41,398 nucleotides of DNA from Clostridia bacterium (GTDB lineage Bacteria > Bacillota > Clostridia > Lachnospirales > Lachnospiraceae), in assembly GCA_003246295.1 (NCBI GenBank), contig QKAS01000028.1:1-41398 (forward strand), written 5' to 3'. Numbering within the stretch: the first letter of the stretch is position 1; each line of letters starts with the position of its first letter. The position numbers and the translations under genes were made by a program. A model generated the notes under the pieces. The model saw only the letters and a list, made by a program, of their open reading frames with translations, was not told the origin of the DNA and did not search any database. Shown piece after piece: positions 7,861 through 14,771 of the stretch.

Positions 7861-8778
7861 TTACTCAGACATATTTTTAATATATGGCAATTCAACGAGA
7901 TTCTTGAATCTATAGAATTTCTCGGCATTAGTTCCCAAAAACATCTCCTTTTGCAGTTGAGTAAGTTCATTTGATTTAAGTACAAAGTCATACGACATTT
8001 TATATGTAATGGCTGTAATTGTCCGAGGATAATCCGAGCCCCACATTAACTTTTCAAAACCAACCATTTCTCCTGCTTCCTTAATGGCTTTTATAGCCCC
8101 ATTAAATGGATAGAATTCATCGTTGAACAACCATGTAATACCTCCTGATTCAATCATTACATTTTTGTTGAGTGCAAGCTTTATCTGTTCTTTCCAATTG
8201 GGCATAGTAACCATACCAAAATGTCCAACAGCTATTCTTAGATTAGGACATTCAGATATTACCTCCTTCATCTCTCCGACTTGTATATCTCCTTCTGCCA
8301 TATCAACCGAAAAAAGTATATCATTCTTCTCCATCAGATGAAACATCTTCATCATTTCATCTGAATTAAGCATAACTCTTCCCTCCTTAAGCATGAGTCT
8401 GTGAGCCGGTATTTTTATTGCTTTAAAGCCTCTTGATATAAGCTCCTTAGCCTGAGTGTAAAATCCAGGTTTGCGAAACTCACACATACCGCATACGAAA
8501 AACCTATCCGGATACTTCCTAACCACCTCTTCAAGATAATCATTTTGAATTCCGTCAATAAATTCCTGTGTGACTACCGAAGCTGATACTCCAGCATAAT
8601 TCATGTTAGATATGAATACTTCGGCACTGTTTCTACCATCTATCATAAATGGTGGAAGCATTTGTCTAACTTCTCCCATAAAGTCAGAACATCCATTCTC
8701 TGTTGTACATATTCTCTTCCCATCGACAACTGTATCTTGCCGCAACCAAAGATGAGAATGTGCATCTATTATTTTCAT
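7861..8778 (-). CDS. Amidohydrolase-superfamily lactonase, likely L-fuconolactonase
   Basis: This 305-residue amidohydrolase_2 (TIM-barrel) protein has the N-terminal metal motif HSH at residues 6-8 (DAHSHLW). A barrel His sits in VGHFG, and the catalytic Asp is in WGSDYPR near residue 245. Family members in oxidative sugar pathways open aldonolactones. Here the gene follows the aldo/keto reductase by 12 bp, as expected if the reductase makes L-fucono-1,5-lactone and this enzyme hydrolyses it to L-fuconate. It has no signal peptide, so it acts in the cytoplasm. Other amidohydrolase_2 members are decarboxylases, but the sugar operon makes lactonase the better call. Confidence 0.8.
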   Translation of the reverse strand: MKIIDAHSHLWLRQDTVVDGKRICTTENGCSDFMGEVRQMLPPFMIDGRNSAEVFISNMNYAGVSASVVTQEFIDGIQNDYLEEVVRKYPDRFFVCGMCEFRKPGFYTQAKELISRGFKAIKIPAHRLMLKEGRVMLNSDEMMKMFHLMEKNDILFSVDMAEGDIQVGEMKEVISECPNLRIAVGHFGMVTMPNWKEQIKLALNKNVMIESGGITWLFNDEFYPFNGAIKAIKEAGEMVGFEKLMWGSDYPRTITAITYKMSYDFVLKSNELTQLQKEMFLGTNAEKFYRFKNLVELPYIKNMSE

Positions 8779-8790
8779 GAATCTATTTAA

Positions 8791-9828
8791 TTAAATGAAT
8801 TTATAATCTTTACTTATCAGAGAATTCTCTTTCATATCACTCCAGAATTCAGCAGGTACTTCAGCAAGGACTGATTCTACATTTCCTTTTACATGTGAGG
8901 ATTTTGATGTATTAAGTGATATGCTTACAACACCAGGCGCTGTCATTGCAAAAGAGACACATGCAACAGCCGGAGTAACATTATGATGTTTACATATTGC
9001 AAAGAATTTCTCGCGCCATTCTATTATCTTAACATCTTCTTCATTACTAGAATCCAATAGGCGATAATCAAAGAATCTTCCTCCAGTTAGGTATCCGGCA
9101 TGAAATACAGCAGAATTGATAATGCTTACATTCTTATTATGGAGTAATTCCATAAAATCAATTAGTTCTTTCGGATGACGCATTATAGTCATACTATTTG
9201 CAAACATAGCCCAATCGAGATCAATCTCTTTTGATATTTCTTGAATAGCTCTCCAGTCCTTTGCACCAACCCCAACAGCTTTTACCTTACCATCTCTCTT
9301 GAGTTTGAGCAATGCTTTATATGCATCTATTATATTCGCAAAACGCTCTTCTCTATCTTTCGGTGAAGATGCCGCTGCAAGATACTCGTCTGGATCATGT
9401 ACAGATACCAATTTAGGGGTGTATTTACCTAAAAGAGCATTGCCCTCTTCATAGCATCTTAAAATACCTTCATAACTGATATCCTGCATTGAGTCATTCT
9501 TCAATCCCATCCATACCCCTTTTTCAAAAGTCGGTTCTGGAGTGGTAAGAGGCATTCTCCTCCATCCTAATTTGTTACTGATAACCACATCATCATCGTT
9601 AAGGCCAAGCTTATCAAGGCATTCCCCCAATTTTTCCAAGGCAAGTCCGGCACCATATTTGCCGGCGCTGTCGAATACAACTGGGGAGGGGACATTATTC
9701 ACACTTTCTCTTATTATATCAAGTTTTATATCATCAGGTAGGATTTCATAAAGATTTCCTAAAGCACTCGTTCCAAAGATCACTTCTGGAATCATTACAC
9801 CCGTGTTTCTTATTTCATTGTATCTCAT
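8791..9828 (-). CDS. Aldo/keto reductase, likely L-fucose (D-threo-aldose) 1-dehydrogenase
   Basis: This is a 345-residue AKR-fold enzyme. The catalytic tetrad can be placed: Asp and Tyr in DSAGKYG (~53-59), Lys in SNKLGW (~84-89), and His in VHDPDEY (~143-149). It resembles D-threo-aldose 1-dehydrogenases, which oxidise the anomeric carbon of L-fucose, L-galactose or related sugars to the lactone. As the first gene of the five-gene operon it would catalyse the first cytoplasmic step after import by the FucP-like symporter. The start codon is followed directly by the AKR N-terminal strand, and no alternative start is needed. The enzyme class is clear; the preferred sugar is inferred from the operon. 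Confidence 0.82.
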   Translation of the reverse strand: MRYNEIRNTGVMIPEVIFGTSALGNLYEILPDDIKLDIIRESVNNVPSPVVFDSAGKYGAGLALEKLGECLDKLGLNDDDVVISNKLGWRRMPLTTPEPTFEKGVWMGLKNDSMQDISYEGILRCYEEGNALLGKYTPKLVSVHDPDEYLAAASSPKDREERFANIIDAYKALLKLKRDGKVKAVGVGAKDWRAIQEISKEIDLDWAMFANSMTIMRHPKELIDFMELLHNKNVSIINSAVFHAGYLTGGRFFDYRLLDSSNEEDVKIIEWREKFFAICKHHNVTPAVACVSFAMTAPGVVSISLNTSKSSHVKGNVESVLAEVPAEFWSDMKENSLISKDYKFI

Positions 9829-9950
9829 AGTATATTTATTGATTTATTATAATTATTTTCGTCAAAATTGCATTTAAACTAAACTCTAAACAATGAAAAA
9901 ACAGATAATGTATAGGACATTATTGCGATTTGCTATAAAATTTTTTGTCT

Positions 9951-10005
9951 CTATAACTGATAATATCAGCAAAAACCATATTTTTGCTGATATTATCAGT
10001 TATAG
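9951..10005. promoter_or_regulatory. Perfect 25-bp inverted repeat between sugar operon and AraC gene
   Basis: Two arms of 25 bases (9951-9975 and 9981-10005) are exact reverse complements around the 5-base loop CCATA. Each arm itself contains an odd-centred palindrome, CTGATAATATCAG on the left and CTGATATTATCAG on the right. The element lies 123 bp before the aldo/keto reductase start and 71 bp before the AraC start, so it can serve both. It most likely holds two operator copies for the AraC protein or another dimeric regulator. It could also fold into a long RNA hairpin, but no T-run follows it on either strand, which argues against a plain terminator. Confidence 0.75.
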
Positions 10006-10075
10006 TAATTACGCCCTATTATAATAGACAAAGCAATACAAGAGGAACTAATCTAAATAAGAATTGTATATATAA

Positions 10076-10954
10076 ATGAATAACGCTTACAAATACATGA
10101 GTCAGCTGCAACTACTTATACTTAATGTTGGATATGCAAAGCATAATGCAGACTGGAATTGGAAAAACATAAGTAGCCCTTTTATGAGAATATACTATGT
10201 CACAGATGGTTGCGCAGAAATAATATTCGATGATAATATACAAAAACTCAAAAAAGGGTATCTATATATTATACCACCATACACAAAACACAGTTATGAA
10301 TGTCATGGCAAATTCTATCACTATTACCTGCATATATATGAAGATAGGAGCAACTCATCTATAAGTTCTTTGGATAGTTGGAACTATCCACTTGAAATAA
10401 AAGCTGAAGGAATAGATGAAAATCTAATGAAAAGATTATGTAATATAAATCCAACAATGAGCCTTAATCAGTCCAATCCTCTGACATATGACAATAATGC
10501 TACTCTTATAAACAATATTGCTAAAAACAAAAGACGTTCAATATCACAGATAATTGAATCAAAAGGAATTGTCTTTCAGCTCTTTTCAAGATTTCTGAAT
10601 AGAATAACACCAAAAGCAGATGTTAATGATGATAGATTAATAAGCTGCATCACATATATAAGAAAGAATATCAATGAAAATATAAAGATTGAACAGCTTG
10701 CTGATATATGTTCGCTCTCAAAAGATCATTTTATACATATATTCAAGAAAGAAGTCGGCATTCCTCCTTTAAGATACATAAATCAAAAAAAGATAGAGAA
10801 AGCACAACTCCTTTTGGTCACAACTGATATCCCGTTGAAAGAGATTTCATATGCACTCTCAATAGATGACCACTCTTACTTTACACGTCTTTTCAAAAAA
10901 AATGTCGGTGTCTCACCTATTATATATAGGAATATTCATTCAAAGATAAAATAA
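10076..10954 (+). CDS. AraC-family transcriptional regulator of the deoxy-sugar operon
   Basis: This 292-residue protein has an N-terminal AraC-type ligand-binding cupin (a GYLYIIPPYTKHSYECHGKF segment at residues ~62-81). The two helix-turn-helix units span residues ~185-290 (IEQLADICSLSKDHFIHIFKK, then IPLKEISYALSIDDHSYFTRLFKK). It is divergent from the fucose-type operon, with the 25-bp inverted repeat between them, so it is the likely sugar-responsive activator. It is only distantly similar to the other AraC protein in the window. It is transcribed towards the GH43 gene, which lies on the opposite strand in a tail-to-tail arrangement. Confidence 0.9.
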   Translation: MNNAYKYMSQLQLLILNVGYAKHNADWNWKNISSPFMRIYYVTDGCAEIIFDDNIQKLKKGYLYIIPPYTKHSYECHGKFYHYYLHIYEDRSNSSISSLDSWNYPLEIKAEGIDENLMKRLCNINPTMSLNQSNPLTYDNNATLINNIAKNKRRSISQIIESKGIVFQLFSRFLNRITPKADVNDDRLISCITYIRKNINENIKIEQLADICSLSKDHFIHIFKKEVGIPPLRYINQKKIEKAQLLLVTTDIPLKEISYALSIDDHSYFTRLFKKNVGVSPIIYRNIHSKIK

Positions 10955-11029
10955 TTCAAATACCAATAAAAGTTGAGCTTAATATCATTATCACACCTGC
11001 AATGTGTATGTTATTTCTTCAGAAATACA

Positions 11030-12370
11030 TTATTGCAATATAAGCCAATTTAGATTTGCAATCTTTGTGTTTCCAGCATCTGCCGTAAAACTGACATAAA
11101 TATCATGCAGACCAGTTACCTTTTGCTTCAACTCCGCTGTGTATGTACACCATTTCCCCCAGCCACCAGTATATTCAATTGGATATTCAGCAATGAGTTT
11201 ACCATGTTGGTTGTCTATTCTAATTTGCATTTTACCTTTTCTCTGACCTGAAGCCATTCTGGCTTGCATTTTTGTAGCTTTACCGTCGGAAAAATCAACT
11301 CCATTAAATCGTACATATGAGCCATTACGAGTTTCGCAAACCATCCATCCATCAGGTTCATCACCACTCACAAATGCCGTCTGCAATCTGTTTATCTCAT
11401 TATATCTGTCAATTTGAATTGTATCGCATAATGTAGGATTACCTATACCACGAAGTGTAGGAGTAACCTTGCGAATTGTTCCATCAGAATTGAACGTCAT
11501 ATAATCGGCACATATTGAACGTAGTTTGTTGAATCCGCTCAGAGCCCAGTTGTGATAGAACAGAATCCATTTACCATTGTAGTTTACAACTGAATGATGG
11601 TTGGTACCATTCTCTATATTATCCATAATCTTTCCATAATATTTATAAGGACCCATTGGTTTATCACTAATAGCATAACCTATTGTATATCCCTCCTGTG
11701 GAAAGACGTGTGCAAAAGTCAGATAATATTTCCCACCTTTCTTAAAAGGGAAAGAACCCTCCTTGTATCCGTAAGGAAGTCCTTCTACCTTTATAGGACT
11801 TTTAATTATTTTACTCATATCATCTGACAATGGTGCTACAAACAGTTCTTGTCCTCCTCCGAAAAACAGATAAGCCTGATTATCATCATCAAGCAAAAGT
11901 CCAGGGTCAATTCCAGAAACCCCTTCTATGAAACTCTTATTCCATTTGAATGGGCCGACCGGACTATTGGATACCCCAACTCCAATTCGTCTGAAAGCTT
12001 GGTCTTTTTTTGCTTTGGCTGGATAGAAGTAATAATATTTGCCATCCTTTTCAATGCAATCAGGTGCCCACATTGCATATGTGTTCTTTTCTCCCCATGG
12101 ACACTCATTTTCTTTAAGCACCCATCCGTGATCTTTCCAAGTAGAGCCATTCTCAAGTGAAAACATATGATATCCAGGCATGCAAAAATCAGGACAATTC
12201 ACATTTTCAGGAGGTATTTGATCTGAGGATGGATATACATATAGCTTTCCGTTAAAAACCCTCGCTGTAGGATCGGCAGTATACATATGTGTTATCAATG
12301 GATTTTGAGCACATAGATTTAAAGAAAGCAACATTGCTACAGCAAAGAAAGTCTTTTTTAAATGTTTCAT
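11030..12370 (-). CDS. Secreted GH43 glycosidase with C-terminal CBM6-like domain
   Basis: This is a 446-residue protein with a signal peptide at residues 1-21 (ends LNLCAQ). The GH43 five-bladed propeller follows. The base Asp is in TADPTARVFNGKLYVYPSSD, the pKa-modulating Asp in SGIDPGLLLDDDNQAYLF, and the acid Glu in YKEGSFPFKKGGKYYLTF. The last ~120 residues look like a CBM6 beta-sandwich (YTGGWGKWCTY, then NLNWLIL). Such proteins are usually arabinofuranosidases or xylosidases acting on arabinoxylan or arabinan. A close paralogue lies at 17366-18718 in inverted orientation. Upstream is a 302-bp gap holding its presumed promoter. Substrate is not resolved. Confidence 0.85.
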   Translation of the reverse strand: MKHLKKTFFAVAMLLSLNLCAQNPLITHMYTADPTARVFNGKLYVYPSSDQIPPENVNCPDFCMPGYHMFSLENGSTWKDHGWVLKENECPWGEKNTYAMWAPDCIEKDGKYYYFYPAKAKKDQAFRRIGVGVSNSPVGPFKWNKSFIEGVSGIDPGLLLDDDNQAYLFFGGGQELFVAPLSDDMSKIIKSPIKVEGLPYGYKEGSFPFKKGGKYYLTFAHVFPQEGYTIGYAISDKPMGPYKYYGKIMDNIENGTNHHSVVNYNGKWILFYHNWALSGFNKLRSICADYMTFNSDGTIRKVTPTLRGIGNPTLCDTIQIDRYNEINRLQTAFVSGDEPDGWMVCETRNGSYVRFNGVDFSDGKATKMQARMASGQRKGKMQIRIDNQHGKLIAEYPIEYTGGWGKWCTYTAELKQKVTGLHDIYVSFTADAGNTKIANLNWLILQ

Positions 12371-12672
12371 AGTTTTAAAGATTAATTATTTGTTTGAAAT
12401 GTTTTGTCAATATCATTGATAAACAAGATATTATAATACTATCCATTTCTACAGCACATTTTTATCCACAGCATCATAATTACAACTCAAACTGTTTCGA
12501 CCAATATATTTAGCCAGCATTATGTTTTTTTACAGTTCTATTATTTATAGAAACCAAAAATTTACAGTATCCAATCCTGAATTTGCATCCTTTACATCTG
12601 CTTCTCTGAATATTTAATCTATATTCTCACACGGCAAGTACAATCATATAAAGAATCATTGGCATCTCAGGT
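12371..12672. other. AT-rich non-coding spacer between two minus-strand GH43 genes
   Basis: The 302 bp separate the stop of the 593-residue GH43 gene from the start of the 446-residue GH43 gene, so the two probably have separate promoters. No open frame with a recognisable product was seen. A short palindrome TATCA-T-TGATA lies near 12410-12420. No convincing TAnnTTTG element on the minus strand was found by eye. Confidence 0.5.
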
Positions 12673-14454
12673 TTATTTTGAAAGTTCTTCATAATCGAAC
12701 CAGTCAAAAGAGGCTTTCGCATCTGATTTTTCTCTATTAGACGTCGCATACATACCAATGTACGGACCATTGTACCTCTCATATTCTTGGTCCGAAATAA
12801 TCGACAAAGGCACAGCCACGGACATTCTTTTCATATTGTTTTCATTTGTACCATAGCTGAAAAAGACCTTAGTACCGTCTGAATATGCTTTAAGAATAAG
12901 TTTTTCTCCTTTTTCACAAGGCATTGATTCCATTTCAGAAGATACGCCTTTTCGAGTAGTCATAATTACAACATTATCACCTCTGCGAAGAAACTTGATA
13001 TTCGATACACTAGCACGGTATATTATCAATCCTGCCTGTTCATTCAACTTTCTGCTCCTGAATTTCATTCTTGTGGAGATGGAATACTTCCTATCTTCCA
13101 TCCTCTTTGCGATGAGAGACGGATTTTCAAGACTGTCTGCAACTTCAGGACGCAGATTCATTGTCAGCGCACCATTCTTTACATTATACCATTGAGTTAA
13201 TGGAGTTCTCAAGAAATTCCATTCCAAAGCCAACTTATCACCGCTGAAGTTATCACGTACAGTTGAACTTTCTACAGGAGTCCAAGGTAAATCAGGTCTA
13301 ACTTGTCTTGGCATTAAGCGTCCTTCACCATCATTGACAATGGCAGATAATGAGCCGTTGAGTGTTTCAAATTTCATAGGAGTCAGAAATGTCTCCCTTG
13401 ACAGATAGCAGTAGCCATCGAAATTCCTCTTTCCTAAAGCAACCATCCAGTACTCATCATTTTGTGTCTTTACAAAATCGGCATGACCGACAGCATATAT
13501 AGGGTAGCTCTTCCCTAGATTACGGTGGGTCAGGATTGGATTGATCTGGGCAGGAACATAAGGTCCCCAAATGCTGTCACTATAGAACTGCGTGACAGCA
13601 TGATAGAACTCAGTACCCCCCTCTGCAACAAGAAGCATGTATTTATTACCTACTTTGTATAGATGAGGGCCTTCTGCCCATTGTGCATTTGAAGCGTGGC
13701 CATGAGTAAGCTGCCGACGTGGACCAATAAGTTCCTTCCGTTCCAGATCGAGCTGCTGCATCCATACACCCTGTTCATTTGGCCATTGGCGCTCCTTCTC
13801 AATAAAGCCATGTCCTATATAATAGCATTTCCCGTCAGTATCCCAAAACAGAGACGGGTCTATTCCCGGTGAATGCAGATATACAGGATCACTCCATTCT
13901 CCTGCCGGATCAGAGGCTGTAATGTAGAAATTGCCTTTCCCTTGTACGCTTGTCGTTATAAGATAGAACAAGCCATTATGATGACGTATTGTGACGGCAA
14001 ATATTCCGTTTGAATCTTTAAGACCCTTACCGAAAGTCAATTGCCCAGCACGTGTAATGCCATAACCGATGAGCTTCCAGTTTACAAGGTCCTTGCTCTT
14101 GTAGATTGGAATACAGGGAAACCATTCGAAAGAAGAATTGACCATATAGTAATCATCACCCACCCTGCATATTGAAGGATCTGGATGATAACCTCTCATG
14201 ATAGGGTTGTCATAATACAAAGGTGCAGGTACGGAATCCGACAAAAAGGATACGTAATCTTTTGTGTTGTTATAACTTTCATTTACAGATATATCATTAT
14301 ATGCTGCAACGTCAAGATTGCTTATTCCTTCAATGTAAATGTCTGGTTTTCCACAGCTACTGTTTTCGAGGGCTTTAACTTCCTTTGCATTCACGTATGA
14401 TGTTACGCAAAACAGAATCAGCAATCTCAATATAATCACATGTATGTTCTTCAT
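12673..14454 (-). CDS. Secreted GH43 beta-xylosidase/arabinofuranosidase with C-terminal concanavalin-like domain
   Basis: This 593-residue protein has a signal peptide (residues 1-23, ends SYVNA) and an odd ~50-residue spacer before the catalytic domain. GH43 residues are visible: base Asp in GYHPDPSICRVGDDYYMV (~90-107), second Asp in GIDPSLFWDTDGKCYY, and acid Glu in WAEGPHLYKVGNKYML. The last ~190 residues match the beta-xylosidase C-terminal concanavalin-A-like domain (GH43_C2). This architecture is typical of xylan 1,4-beta-xylosidases and arabinofuranosidases. It is divergent from the beta-helix enzyme, sharing a ~317-bp promoter region. Its base composition is visibly more GC-rich than the flanking GH43 paralogues. 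Confidence 0.88.
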   Translation of the reverse strand: MKNIHVIILRLLILFCVTSYVNAKEVKALENSSCGKPDIYIEGISNLDVAAYNDISVNESYNNTKDYVSFLSDSVPAPLYYDNPIMRGYHPDPSICRVGDDYYMVNSSFEWFPCIPIYKSKDLVNWKLIGYGITRAGQLTFGKGLKDSNGIFAVTIRHHNGLFYLITTSVQGKGNFYITASDPAGEWSDPVYLHSPGIDPSLFWDTDGKCYYIGHGFIEKERQWPNEQGVWMQQLDLERKELIGPRRQLTHGHASNAQWAEGPHLYKVGNKYMLLVAEGGTEFYHAVTQFYSDSIWGPYVPAQINPILTHRNLGKSYPIYAVGHADFVKTQNDEYWMVALGKRNFDGYCYLSRETFLTPMKFETLNGSLSAIVNDGEGRLMPRQVRPDLPWTPVESSTVRDNFSGDKLALEWNFLRTPLTQWYNVKNGALTMNLRPEVADSLENPSLIAKRMEDRKYSISTRMKFRSRKLNEQAGLIIYRASVSNIKFLRRGDNVVIMTTRKGVSSEMESMPCEKGEKLILKAYSDGTKVFFSYGTNENNMKRMSVAVPLSIISDQEYERYNGPYIGMYATSNREKSDAKASFDWFDYEELSK

Positions 14455-14771
14455 TGTTTACAAGATATTGGTTATTAAGGTTAGTCCATAAACTACAACT
14501 TCAAAATTACAGGAAAGAATCAGAATCAAAGGGTAGATATTCATCGAATATAGAGGGACATTGCTTTAATAATAGAGTTTTTCAAAGGAAAAAGGCGATA
14601 AATTTCATTTACACCTTTACTTCCATTAGATTTAACACCCTTGTGATTATAATGAATGCATTATCTTTAGAACATTCAATCATCGTTCGCCAACGACGGA
14701 TACAAAAAGATTCGGAGCGTATTCGGCCGACATTTTTGCAATGTACTGACGAAACAAACATATACAGTGAC
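14455..14771. other. Divergent intergenic region between GH43 and beta-helix genes
   Basis: About 317 bp lie between the two divergent starts. The plus-strand reading frame of the downstream gene happens to stay open across all of it (106 codons from 14454). That extension has no family-like sequence and would bury the signal peptide, so it is read as non-coding. It presumably holds both promoters, but no clean TAnnTTTG element was found by eye. Confidence 0.55.

Noticed and set aside
14454..14771. Upstream 106-codon extension of the beta-helix frame
   Set aside because: The frame is open but not protein-like, and a clear signal peptide begins at 14772. The extension overlaps the divergent promoter region.
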